A DNA stretch of 64,000 nucleotides from Lysinibacillus composti (GCF_016908465.1 NZ_JAFBDY010000005.1:1-64000), one strand, 5' to 3'. Positions 18,174 to 27,704 are shown, numbered from the stretch's first letter. Program-made: numbers and translations. Notes: generated from the letters alone by a model not told the origin.

Positions 18174-19274
18174 ATGAAAACATTATTTAGAATTTTGATT
18201 GTAATCTCTGCTTTAGCCATTATATATTATTATTCCTCTGATTCTATTGATGAGTACGAACCTTTAGAGGGACCGAATTCTTCGTCACCTTTAATCCCAA
18301 AAACTGGTGAACAATTACAAAACTTTGAACAAGGTTTACCTAGGCCAGAAAAAGGTTTATCAATTTGGATTGATAAAAAGAGTAGTGAGTTAGAAAAACA
18401 GTATGGGGAACCTGATCGAATCGATCAAACAGCCTTCGGATATGAATGGTGGGTTTATAATGCGAAACGTAGTAAATTTGTTATGTTTGGTGTTGAGGAT
18501 GGCATCGTAAGTCAGGTTTACATAAGTGGACAGGAATTAGATGCGAGTCCTTATCATATTGGTCAAAATTTAGATGAAATTTATCGTATGACCATCGTAG
18601 ATACTGAAGTAAGTGCAACAATTGATGAAAATATATATACCTTTTCTATGAATGAAGAGGACATGCGTACACGAATTCTAACTAAATTTGATGGACTTTT
18701 TGCGCAACTCTATATGGACTCTGAAAACGAAACATTAAATGGAATCCGTTTTATGAACAGTAAAACTTTAGTAGTACATAAACCATATGAAATGACTTTT
18801 GCTGGTGAATTAATAACTGCACCTAGTCCAACTTCATATTTATTAGAAGAAAGCAATTTAGGAAGTGCGAACCAACTATTTGATTTAATTAATAGCTTTC
18901 GTATTCAACATGGTGTACCCGAATTAATCTCAAATGAAGAGTTAACGAATTCGGCCAGATCTCATAGTGAGGAAATGTACACTAAAAATTACTTGTCCCA
19001 TGATTCACCTTCAAATGGAAGCCTAAAAGAACGTTTAGACGCACAAGGCATCTCTTATGATGAAGTAGGTGAAAATTTAGCATCTGCTTACTTTGATTCA
19101 ATTGAAGCTGTTCATGGTTGGCTTAACTCCAAAGATCACCGTGAAGTAATGCTGGATGAAAAATACACTCACGTTGGGTCAGGAGTATTTATGAATTACT
19201 ATACTCAAATTTTAATTAATGAAAAAGAAAGAATGGGAGATAAGCAGTCCGAACTAAAAGATCTTGAAGAATAA
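18174..19274 (+). CDS. ylbC: Exported CAP/SCP-domain protein (YlbC-like)
   Basis: A 366-aa protein with an N-terminal membrane anchor or signal (about 4-22), a middle CAP-associated domain (about 60-210) and a C-terminal CAP domain (about 230-345). The CAP domain has 'LFDLINSFRIQHGVPEL', 'SHSEEMYTKNYLSHDSP' and 'GENLASAY...HGWLNSKDHR', with the usual His and Glu residues. The arrangement matches B. subtilis YlbC, function unknown. The ribosome-binding site before ATG 18174 is weak. Two terminators follow. Confidence 0.88.
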   Translation: MKTLFRILIVISALAIIYYYSSDSIDEYEPLEGPNSSSPLIPKTGEQLQNFEQGLPRPEKGLSIWIDKKSSELEKQYGEPDRIDQTAFGYEWWVYNAKRSKFVMFGVEDGIVSQVYISGQELDASPYHIGQNLDEIYRMTIVDTEVSATIDENIYTFSMNEEDMRTRILTKFDGLFAQLYMDSENETLNGIRFMNSKTLVVHKPYEMTFAGELITAPSPTSYLLEESNLGSANQLFDLINSFRIQHGVPELISNEELTNSARSHSEEMYTKNYLSHDSPSNGSLKERLDAQGISYDEVGENLASAYFDSIEAVHGWLNSKDHREVMLDEKYTHVGSGVFMNYYTQILINEKERMGDKQSELKDLEE

Positions 19275-19350
19275 ACCTATTCTAATTTAATTTAAACTTC
19301 ATTCTTTACACAAGTTTCTTTATTAAAAATCTTAAGAACTCATATGATTT

Positions 19351-19388
19351 ACGCCAAGTTCGTGAAAAAAGTCGAACTTGGCGTTTTA
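19351..19388 (+). terminator. Terminator after ylbC
   Basis: ACGCCAAGTTCG (19351-19362) pairs perfectly with CGAACTTGGCGT (19373-19384), followed by TTTATT. Confidence 0.85.
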
Positions 19389-19444
19389 TTGTTAGTTCAA
19401 AAAGCATACCTTATTTTAAAGTTGTCATTAGAATAATTAACTAG

Positions 19445-19486
19445 AAAAAACAGCCCAACTTTTTTAATAGATGGGCTGTTTTTTGT
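19445..19486 (+). terminator. Second terminator upstream of the murE-like gene
   Basis: AAAACAGCCCA and TGGGCTGTTTT form a stem followed by T's, immediately before the murE-like gene. It insulates that gene from ylbC. Confidence 0.8.
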
Positions 19487-19533
19487 GTCATGTATAAATT
19501 CTGGGCATAGAATATGTGAAAAGGAGTGACAAC

Positions 19534-21012
19534 TTGCAACTTGCAGAACTATTGAAAGATTGGCCTTGTACGGTTAAAGGAGGTTCTATTCGAGTAGAAG
19601 TACTCGGATTAGAAGACTATGCACAACAGGTTAAAGAAGGCGATTTATTCGTAGTACGTAAAGGCAATAAAGAAGATGGACTAAAATATGTAGATATTGC
19701 AATTGATAATGGAGCAGTTGGAGTTGTTATTGAGGATGAAAAATTACTAGATAGCTTAAAATTATCTGTACCATTAATTTGGGTACCAAATAGTTTAAAA
19801 TTCATGTCCTATTGTGCAGCAAAGTTAAATCGTTTCCCAGCAGATGCAATGCAGGTTATTGCAATTACAGGGACAAACGGAAAAACAACAGTAAGTCATT
19901 TCATCGGACAGCTACTACATGCACTACATAAAAATGTAATTGTTATCGGAACAAACGGTCTTTTTATCAATGGTGAAGAAGTAAAGTTAAACTATGAACA
20001 TTTGACAACATTACAACCAAAACATTTACACAGAATACTTAAAATTGCGGTGCAACGGGGAGTACAGTATGTAGTTTTAGAAGCTTCGTCAATGGGACTT
20101 GCAAAACATCGTTTGGATGACTGTTCAATTGACTATGGGGTGTTTTTAAATTTAGCGGAAGATCATATAGAAGATCATGGCTCGTATGAAAAATATAAAG
20201 CTTCAAAACAAATCCTTGCCACTTTAGCGAGTAAACTAGTGTTAAATGGTGACGATTCTTTTTGCAGAACAGTTGGGTTACAAGCAAAGAAGCCAAAAGT
20301 TTACTTTGGTTTAGGCAATCGAGTAGATTTTCAACTACAGTTATTAGCTGAAGGCTTACATTGCTCTACTGTTTGTCTACAAAGCAATAAGGGGCAGAAA
20401 GTATTTACTATACCGTTCGTCGGGGAACATCATTTACAAAATGCAATAGCTGCAATTACAACGACAACTGAATTAGGATTTGAGATTGAAAAGGTATGTC
20501 AAGCAGCTGAAAAATTACATTTACCAAAAGGTAGGCTCGAATCGATAGAAAACGATTTAAATCTATCAATCTTTATTGATTATGCTCATACAGAAGCAGC
20601 ATTACGAGCAGTATTAAAGACTTTAAAGAAAACAACGGAACGTAATTTAATCGTTGTTTTTAGCTGCGGTGGAGATCGTGATAAACATAAACGCATAAAA
20701 ATGGGGGCAGTTGCTTCTAAATATGCAGATTATATATATTTGACGATGGATAACCCAAGAAGTGAGGATCCAGAAGTCATCAATGCTCAAATTGCAGCAG
20801 GGTTTTTAGCAAACCAAAAATATGAAATGGTCCTAGACCGTGGAGAAGCAATAGAAACAGCAATACGCAATGCAAAAGAAGGAGATACAATTCTAATCGC
20901 AGGGAAAGGTCATGAAACAACACAAATCATTGGAGCAAAGCAAATAAGATTCTCTGATTTTGAGTGTGTTAAATCTGTATTAGAAAAAAGTTTATCCGAT
21001 CAGAAAGAGTAA
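19534..21012 (+). CDS. MurE-type UDP-MurNAc-dipeptide amino acid ligase
   Basis: Cytoplasmic Mur ligase adding the third amino acid of the peptidoglycan stem. The 492-aa chain has the MurE three-domain layout: N-terminal UDP-binding region (1-95), central ATPase with 'GTNGKTT' (113-119), the carbamylated-Lys region 'YEKYKASKQ', and a C-terminal domain with 'FIDYAHTEAAL' and 'DNPRSEDP'. The DNPR motif (406-409) marks meso-diaminopimelate ligases; lysine-adding MurEs have a different fourth residue. TTG at 19534 is set by AAGGAGTG (19521-19528). It lies outside the dcw cluster, which has no murE. It could be the sole murE or a second, perhaps cortex-specific, ligase. Confidence 0.85.
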   Translation: MQLAELLKDWPCTVKGGSIRVEVLGLEDYAQQVKEGDLFVVRKGNKEDGLKYVDIAIDNGAVGVVIEDEKLLDSLKLSVPLIWVPNSLKFMSYCAAKLNRFPADAMQVIAITGTNGKTTVSHFIGQLLHALHKNVIVIGTNGLFINGEEVKLNYEHLTTLQPKHLHRILKIAVQRGVQYVVLEASSMGLAKHRLDDCSIDYGVFLNLAEDHIEDHGSYEKYKASKQILATLASKLVLNGDDSFCRTVGLQAKKPKVYFGLGNRVDFQLQLLAEGLHCSTVCLQSNKGQKVFTIPFVGEHHLQNAIAAITTTTELGFEIEKVCQAAEKLHLPKGRLESIENDLNLSIFIDYAHTEAALRAVLKTLKKTTERNLIVVFSCGGDRDKHKRIKMGAVASKYADYIYLTMDNPRSEDPEVINAQIAAGFLANQKYEMVLDRGEAIETAIRNAKEGDTILIAGKGHETTQIIGAKQIRFSDFECVKSVLEKSLSDQKE

Positions 21013-21137
21013 CTATCCACACACCGTTTTCTCCTTATTTTCTACTTATGCTAAATAAATCAAATCCGTATAAGTATTAGAAATACCAACAAGATAAAAT
21101 TTCTGCTATTATAAGTAGAGATAGGGGGAATAATAAA

Positions 21138-21584
21138 ATGATGATGACTACCGAATGGGTATTCATTTTAGATACAGTTGATGAATTAAGTTCAATGATT
21201 CTTTCCTCTGAACAAGCGCAAAATTTAAGAGGTGCACATCTCGATGTTTACAGTGATAAAGCACTGGTGCAACAAATTGCTACATTTAATCGAATGAAAG
21301 AACAATATGAGGATGTGCAGCGTTTCGGTAAGTATCATCCTGATTACAATACAATTATGAAGAAAATTCGTGAGCAAAAACGACAACTAGATTTAGATGA
21401 TCGAATAGCGAATTTAAAGATAGCAGAAAACGAGTTTCAAGATCTACTAGACGAAGTGAGTCTTTTAATAGGAAAATCAGTTTCTGAAGCTGTTAAGGTG
21501 CCAGTAAGCAATCCGTTTTATTCAACAGGGTCTTCTTGTGGAAGTGGCTGCGGTACTGGTGGCGGATGTTCTTGTTCAGCGTAA
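21138..21584 (+). CDS. ylbF: YlbF family protein (RNase Y-associated Y-complex)
   Basis: In B. subtilis YlbF, with YmcA and YaaT, forms a complex that steers RNase Y and affects competence, biofilm and sporulation. This 148-aa protein has the helical YlbF/YmcA domain over residues 1-115 and a cysteine-rich tail with five cysteines in a Ser/Gly-rich stretch (about 133-147). A [4Fe-4S] cluster has been reported for the complex, and the tail is the obvious candidate for ligands. ATG at 21138 follows AGGGGG; three ATGs occur in succession. Neighbouring ylbG supports the assignment. Confidence 0.88.
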   Translation: MMMTTEWVFILDTVDELSSMILSSEQAQNLRGAHLDVYSDKALVQQIATFNRMKEQYEDVQRFGKYHPDYNTIMKKIREQKRQLDLDDRIANLKIAENEFQDLLDEVSLLIGKSVSEAVKVPVSNPFYSTGSSCGSGCGTGGGCSCSA

Positions 21585-21644
21585 AGTAGGAGTCCCTTTA
21601 GGGGACTCCTACTTTTCTGCACCGAAAGGGAAGCGACAGGTGCA
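21584..21644 (+). repeat. Terminator hairpin plus 32-nt CTGC module, copy B
   Basis: Right after the ylbF stop, AAGTAGGAGTCCC (21584-21596) pairs with GGGACTCCTACTT (21602-21614), a good terminator. It runs into the dispersed module TTTTCTGC...GGTGCA (21613-21644), whose stem here is TGCACC/GGTGCA. It is the same composite as at 92-149 and 61281-61343. Confidence 0.75.
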
Positions 21645-21662
21645 TTATAAATTGAAAAATAA

Positions 21663-22019
21663 AAAGAAGCTGGGACATAAGTAGAATTTTTTAGGAAAGC
21701 CACTATTATCTTTAATAAAATATTGATATTTTATAGTTTGAGAGCAATAAGTGTTAGCCATTCTCCGAAAAACCGCGGCCTACCACTGTAAGCCGCGCCA
21801 ATTTCCGGAAAGTTTAGAAGGACAAATCTTATGTGAGCGGACCTTACACAATGCACAAAGACAAGTCGTAAAGACACGTACAACGTGGCTTTATGACTTG
21901 TTTGCTTAGTCCGCTCTCACCGGATCTTTAATAGGATTCATCAATAGAATTAACAGCAAAAAAACATCATTTTCTCATTTTGAGAAAATGATGTTTTTTG
22001 GATCTGTCCCAGCCTCTTT
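21663..22019. repeat. MITE-like element with inverted ends, copy 1
   Basis: A 357-bp non-coding element bounded by AAAGAAGCTGGGACA (21663-21677) and TGTCCCAGCCTCTTT (22005-22019), which are inverted copies with one mismatch. Inside are a hairpin CGCGGC...GCCGCG (about 21774-21796), an outer stem GTGAGCGGAC...GTCCGCTCTCAC enclosing a 19-bp near-perfect stem ACAAGTCGTAAAG...CTTTATGACTTGT (21861-21901), and a terminal 19-bp stem of AAAAAACATCATTTTCTCA with its complement (21959-21998). The last probably acts as terminator for the convergent GDPD gene. No transposase is present. A second, diverged copy lies at 28875-29196 in opposite orientation. Confidence 0.75.
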
Positions 22020-22020
22020 A

Positions 22021-22947
22021 TTATTCTTCTATCGTGTTTTGTTCGTGTAATTCTTTTAATAGCTGCACAGCTAAATCTGGACGGTCTGTGATTATCCCTT
22101 GTGCACCATTTTCAATTAATCGTCTCATAGTTTCTTCATCATTGATGACCCAATAATGAACAGGGATATTTAAGTTATTTAAGAATGCAATGAACTTTGA
22201 TGAATCTAATGAAAAGACTCCTGACTTCGTAGGAATTTGAAACACATCTACTTTCGGGTGATATAGGTGGCGGAATTGACTTGAAAATGCAGTAAATGCT
22301 TTTCGAACATCGTTTTCACCGGCACCTAAAGCTACGTGATTTTGAGCATACAAGTTAAAGCGGTCAATTTGTTCACTATAAAAACTTGTGACGACGACAC
22401 GATCCTCAACACCCAATTCCTCTATAAGCCTCCACAATTTCGATGGGATTAGGCTTCCTTCATAAGTATCTGGATCATCTTTCATATCAATATTTACATA
22501 TGTGTCTGGGAAGGCTACTAATAGTTCCCTTAAGGTTACTATGCTTATTTGCTCATCTTTGTAAGGTGTGTTACCTTCTAAATCTTCAAAGTAGAAACCA
22601 GCATTTAATTCTTTTAATTCTTTTAGTGTAAAGTCTTTTACATAACCAAAACCATTTGTTGTACGGTTTACTGTATCATCATGGAATACAATAATTTCTT
22701 CATCTTTTGTTAAACGAATATCTATTTCAAATCCATCGACACCAAGTTCGTGGGCTTTTTCAAATGCAATCATGGTATGTTCCGGTGCTAGTTGAAGACC
22801 ACCACGATGGGCAAGTACTATTGGACGCTCAAATTGTAATATATCTTTTCCTTGTCGTTTTTGTGGTTTAGAGATGGCCTTACTGCCTGCCCATGCGGCT
22901 GCACTCGCTGCTGCAATCGCAAGTGCTACTTTTGTTTTCTTTCCCAT
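22021..22947 (-). CDS. Glycerophosphodiester phosphodiesterase family protein
   Basis: Hydrolyses glycerophosphodiesters to glycerol 3-phosphate and an alcohol. The 308-aa protein begins with a hydrophobic Ala-rich segment (about 5-24), a signal or anchor, then a GDPD TIM barrel with all key motifs: 'AHRGG' and 'APEHT' (about 48-60), 'GFEIDIRLTKD', 'VFHDDTVNRTT', 'NIDMKDD' and C-terminal 'HYWVINDEE'. It is probably exported or membrane-anchored. RBS AGGAGGAC precedes ATG at 22947. It is not a usual ylb-cluster member. The 275 bp between it and ylbG show nothing I can name. Confidence 0.9.
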   Translation of the reverse strand: MGKKTKVALAIAAASAAAWAGSKAISKPQKRQGKDILQFERPIVLAHRGGLQLAPEHTMIAFEKAHELGVDGFEIDIRLTKDEEIIVFHDDTVNRTTNGFGYVKDFTLKELKELNAGFYFEDLEGNTPYKDEQISIVTLRELLVAFPDTYVNIDMKDDPDTYEGSLIPSKLWRLIEELGVEDRVVVTSFYSEQIDRFNLYAQNHVALGAGENDVRKAFTAFSSQFRHLYHPKVDVFQIPTKSGVFSLDSSKFIAFLNNLNIPVHYWVINDEETMRRLIENGAQGIITDRPDLAVQLLKELHEQNTIEE

Positions 22948-23222
22948 GTTTGTCCTCCTAATTGCACGAGTTGTTTTTATTTTATTAAGACATTTAAGAC
23001 ATTATTAATAAATACATACGTCTTTTTCGAATTGATTAATCACTTAATCTTGTAGAAGTTTCTTGTAATATTCAAATTAAAATAAAGTCAATGAAATTTT
23101 GCTTTCATATTAAATGTATAGTATTAATTATAACGGAAAATCTTATCGACTGTCAGCTAAACTCTGTTGCTATAAAAATTGTCTGTATGGTATGCTTTTT
23201 ATATATGAAAAGGGGAAATGAA

Positions 23223-23501
23223 ATGAGAGAACGACAAGGTTTAATTGTCTATGTACATCAATTGAAAAATGCAAAGAGTTTAAGGAAATACGGAAATGTT
23301 CATTATATATCTCGAAAACTAAAGTATGTAGTCATTTATTGCAACCGTGATGAGATTGAATTTACAATGAATAAAATAAAACGTCTTCCGTTTGTGAAAG
23401 ACGTAGTAGAATCTTTTCGCCCTTATTTAAAGACAGAGTTTGAAAATGCCAAACCTGACAAGGCGAAAGAATATGATTATGACTATAAAGTAGGACTTTA
23501 A
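23223..23501 (+). CDS. ylbG: YlbG (UPF0298/DUF2129)
   Basis: A 92-aa cytoplasmic protein of unknown function, starting '[20 protein letters not shown]' and containing '[16 protein letters not shown]' and '[20 protein letters not shown]'. ATG at 23223 follows AAAGGGGA; a longer in-frame extension upstream is hydrophobic, Cys-rich and unlike the family. It lies between ylbF and rsmD as in other Bacillales. No clear terminator separates it from the convergent gene at 23580. Confidence 0.85.
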   Translation: MRERQGLIVYVHQLKNAKSLRKYGNVHYISRKLKYVVIYCNRDEIEFTMNKIKRLPFVKDVVESFRPYLKTEFENAKPDKAKEYDYDYKVGL

Positions 23502-23579
23502 CTTCATACAGCTGCGCCAGGAAACTAACGACAATCGTCGGCTTTACACCAGAGCGCACTTGATTGAAGCACAGTAATT

Positions 23580-23972
23580 TTAACGCAATGGTGGAAGTAA
23601 ATTGTTCATTCTTAAGATACCAATTAAATGCTGATAGAACATTGTAGTTTCAGCAAAGATGGAAGAGTGCTTTATATCAAATGGTGGAACTACTTTCTTC
23701 CCGATTTCTTTTACAGCCTCTTCAAATAGCTGAATTCTTTTTGATGGTTTCTCAGTATCAAACGGTATTCCTTCACGACATATATATATCGGCATAAATT
23801 TACTATCTCCCACTGGTTTAAATGCTACGGCAATGGAGGCTACTTGTTTTCCATTTTTATTTGAAGTGAAAATGTATGCATAATGGAATCTTTTTTCATT
23901 TGTTTTTATAAGTTCACAAAGTTCATAAACATCGCCATAACCTTGTCCAAGTTCTATAAATTGTTGAATCAT
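23580..23972 (-). CDS. Conserved hypothetical protein (DUF7147-like)
   Basis: A 130-aa soluble protein beginning 'MIQQFIELGQGYGDVYELCE' and ending 'HLIGILRMNNLLPPLR'. I recognise the family as one found beside ylbG/rsmD in several Bacillales and sometimes mislabelled methylthioribose kinase; no kinase motif is present. The family number is from memory. It is on the opposite strand, convergent with ylbG and divergent from the gene at 24029. Confidence 0.65.
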   Translation of the reverse strand: MIQQFIELGQGYGDVYELCELIKTNEKRFHYAYIFTSNKNGKQVASIAVAFKPVGDSKFMPIYICREGIPFDTEKPSKRIQLFEEAVKEIGKKVVPPFDIKHSSIFAETTMFYQHLIGILRMNNLLPPLR

Positions 23973-24028
23973 TTATTCGCACATCCTTTCTACTTTCCAA
24001 TATTATCATGATACGGGAGGATAGGCAC

Positions 24029-25453
24029 ATGAAAATTGCAATTAGTTTTTTTGGAGTACTTTTATTAATGGTCAGTGGATTGCTTTTCTTCCAATATCAA
24101 GTGTTTTCGGACAAGCTTGAGACAGGGGAAGGTAATTTCTCATACTCCCAAGAAGTCGAAATTGTTTATCGTGGTGAAAGCCTAGATATTCGCCAACATT
24201 TAAGTAATTTACCAAATCAAACGATAGAAATAAAGTGGCCCAATTTAGCAGTTAGTGCTGATTGTTTTATCGAGTCTGAAAATAGTTGTAAACGGTTGAA
24301 TGATGAGAAAACTAAATTTGAACAGGGAGACATTCGATCACAATCATTATCATACATAATTCCATTAGATGGAGGATTAAAATCTAGACAGTTACTGAAA
24401 GAAGTTTTTGTTACTTTACAAAATGGTGAGGTTACTCATTCAACAGTACATATTACAACGGATAGTGGAGTCAAAGGTCAATGGGTTACTGGTTTACCTT
24501 TAGTAGGTCAACAATCATTATCCCTTGTTAATTATTCGATGTTTAGTGGAACAGGACCTATATCAGAATTGTATTGGCAGGCTGGAGATTTTAAACTTCA
24601 AGAAATGTTAAATCATGTTGCGATTTATTCTAAGCAACCCGTTACGGATAGCTTTAAAAAGCAATTAACTGGACTCAAACTATTAAATGAACATCATATT
24701 GATCTAGTACAAGGTGAAAATCTAACAGGTGAACAAGGGAAAAGAATCTTGTTTATAAAGGATTTATCGATTGAATCGATTAAACAAAATATCATCTTAG
24801 CACAAGTTAGAACACAATATCATTTTGGTAATAGTCCAGAGTGGGTGAGTGAATTAGTTGCTTCATATTTATCAGGATCTATAATTGGTGGAAGTAAAAC
24901 GAATGAAATAGTAGCATCCTTAACAGATCAAATGACTGATGAGCAATTGCAAAGATGGGTTCACAAATTAAATGAATTGAAGGGTGAAGAAATTTCAACT
25001 AAAGTTTTAGATGAAGCCCTGTATGAGGTACTTGGAAAATACACTCAGTTTTTGACTCTAAATGAGCATACAGAAGTGTTATTCCCATTTTTATATAATG
25101 ATTCGCGTAAGGTATACTTAGATTCACAACCTATGAAAGATGTTTCAGTTATCTTTAAAGATGGATTTATATACTACTCTGCGGATACATTATTATCCCA
25201 TTTAAGTTATGAAGCGTCAGAAGGGAACAACGGTTATTATGTTAATAATGCAACTCGACATTTCCGATTCCCAATGGAGTACGACTTCTATGTTTATAAT
25301 CAAAGAAGATATAATATCGTCTCTCAACCGCTTATTACCATTGCGGGTGAATACTATATTGAGGAAAATTGGTTGAAAAGATTATTTTTAGTTAAAGTAC
25401 AAAAAACTAATGATGCAATTAATATTATTGCTACATCGACTACACAACAATAA
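24029..25453 (+). CDS. Membrane-anchored protein of unknown function
   Basis: I do not recognise a family. The 474-aa product has an N-terminal membrane segment (about 4-24) with a basic start, then a long, mostly hydrophilic region likely outside the membrane. It has a single pair of cysteines close together ('DCFIESENSCKRL', about 76-86) that could form a disulfide. The last ~110 residues ('DSQPMKDVSVIFKDGFIYYS' onward) are beta-rich and faintly resemble copper-amine-oxidase N-terminal-like cell-surface domains. ATG at 24029 follows GGGAGGA; an in-frame ATG at 24008 precedes it. rsmD follows after 18 bp, so it may be cotranscribed with rsmD-coaD. Confidence 0.75.
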   Translation: MKIAISFFGVLLLMVSGLLFFQYQVFSDKLETGEGNFSYSQEVEIVYRGESLDIRQHLSNLPNQTIEIKWPNLAVSADCFIESENSCKRLNDEKTKFEQGDIRSQSLSYIIPLDGGLKSRQLLKEVFVTLQNGEVTHSTVHITTDSGVKGQWVTGLPLVGQQSLSLVNYSMFSGTGPISELYWQAGDFKLQEMLNHVAIYSKQPVTDSFKKQLTGLKLLNEHHIDLVQGENLTGEQGKRILFIKDLSIESIKQNIILAQVRTQYHFGNSPEWVSELVASYLSGSIIGGSKTNEIVASLTDQMTDEQLQRWVHKLNELKGEEISTKVLDEALYEVLGKYTQFLTLNEHTEVLFPFLYNDSRKVYLDSQPMKDVSVIFKDGFIYYSADTLLSHLSYEASEGNNGYYVNNATRHFRFPMEYDFYVYNQRRYNIVSQPLITIAGEYYIEENWLKRLFLVKVQKTNDAINIIATSTTQQ

Positions 25454-25471
25454 CGAAAGTTTGGTGATCAC

Positions 25472-26532
<1,061 letters not shown>

Positions 26533-26615
26533 TCATATGGAAGTGGACATTTGAAAAGTCTTTTTGGGACGGCCACTTTGTGCACGGTGACATTGTGATG
26601 TGCCCACCGAAAAGC

Positions 26616-26656
26616 AAAAAACGACAAGATCGAAAGTGATTTTGTCGTTTTTTTAC
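26616..26656. terminator. Bidirectional terminator between coaD and the YlbJ-like gene
   Basis: AAAAACGACAA (26616-26626) pairs with TTGTCGTTTTT (26642-26652), with a T-run to the right and A-run to the left. It serves the two convergent genes. Confidence 0.8.
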
Positions 26657-26786
26657 TAGAATTTTTTGAGAAATGTGAACTTTGCTAAGTCTTGTAGCGT
26701 TTTAAATTAGGTATGCTTGTCTCATTAAACATCAAAAGTTAAATATATCATGTGTATTCTTGAAACAAAAAAGTATTGTAAAAATT

Positions 26787-27704
26787 TTATATTAAAAAGA
26801 AAAGATAAAAAAGAACAGGAATTAAAATAGTGTATAAAATTCTCATCAATATATAAGGTCTTAATGACAAACGTTCGCTTTTTGCAATTACTGCAACTTG
26901 CATATGAATACTTAAACTTTGAGTTGTTAAAAAAGTCACTAGTAATAATAAAAGAAGGGTTGTCTCACTTGGAAATAATTGCGTAGCTATTTTTAGTCCA
27001 TTTGTCATTTCAAGCATTGCTGCAATCAAAAGTGTTAAATTGTTATGTATGTCTGGAAAAATAATTTTTACCGAATGTAATAAAACTGTATAGATGGTTG
27101 TAAAAAAGATGATCGTAGTACCGACTATTAAAACAGTAGGAATACTGTCTTTCACACTACTTGTAAAAGGATTCTCATGTTTTTTCGGTTGTTCTTGTAT
27201 GGTAAGGTTTATACTATTTTGAGAATCTTTCCGATAGTAATAATAACAAAAGATTAGTAAAATGATAGATACGGCATGGTATATACTTAAAAACTGCCAA
27301 CTAAATTGTGAGTCATTTAAAAGGTCATGTCCAACAAAGCCGATTACAAAAAGAGGGCTTGGGCTATGACAAATGCCTAATAAAGTATTAGCCTCATGTG
27401 AAGAAATTTGTTTACTCTTTTTTAAATACGTAATCGTTGCTGCACCAGTTGGAAAACCGCCAAGTGCACTAATTCCATATGTTTTAGCGTAAAGTTTAAA
27501 TTTAGATAGTGAATCTACTTTTGTAGGTGTTAGTCGAATAAACCACTGCGTAAGAATTAGGTATGCTAATAAATATGGAAATAAGGCATCCATAAATAAT
27601 GATACGCCTAAATCTGTACCTTCGTGTGCAACACCAGGGAAAAGTAGTAGTAAACAAATTAGTGAAATACATGCGAATAAATAGAGTAGTAGAATAGGGA
27701 TCAT
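26787..27704 (-). CDS. YlbJ/SpoVV-like nucleoside-recognition (Gate) membrane protein, short form
   Basis: A 305-aa polytopic protein. 'GVSLFMDALFPYLL', 'GGFPTGAATITYLKKSKQIS' and 'EANTLLGICHSPSPLFVIGF' align by eye with the Gate domain of YlbJ (SpoVV), needed in B. subtilis to move dipicolinic acid toward the forespore. B. subtilis YlbJ is about 400 aa as I recall, so this version is roughly 100 residues shorter with no visible disruption. Its place after coaD is that of ylbJ. The RBS (GAAGAGAG) is weak. Whether it keeps the DPA role is open. Confidence 0.7.
   Translation of the reverse strand: MIPILLLYLFACISLICLLLLFPGVAHEGTDLGVSLFMDALFPYLLAYLILTQWFIRLTPTKVDSLSKFKLYAKTYGISALGGFPTGAATITYLKKSKQISSHEANTLLGICHSPSPLFVIGFVGHDLLNDSQFSWQFLSIYHAVSIILLIFCYYYYRKDSQNSINLTIQEQPKKHENPFTSSVKDSIPTVLIVGTTIIFFTTIYTVLLHSVKIIFPDIHNNLTLLIAAMLEMTNGLKIATQLFPSETTLLLLLLVTFLTTQSLSIHMQVAVIAKSERLSLRPYILMRILYTILIPVLFYLFFLI

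Noticed and set aside
19487-19513. Sigma-E/sigma-K promoter for the murE-like gene
   Set aside because: CATAGAAT fits a -10, but the -35 match is poor at the right spacing and the leader would be only about 14 nt.
26541-26606. Fourth copy of the hairpin plus CTGC module after coaD
   Set aside because: AAGTGG...CCACTT followed by TGCAC...GTGC is suggestive, but the CGAAAG loop and the exact stem are missing; at best a decayed copy.
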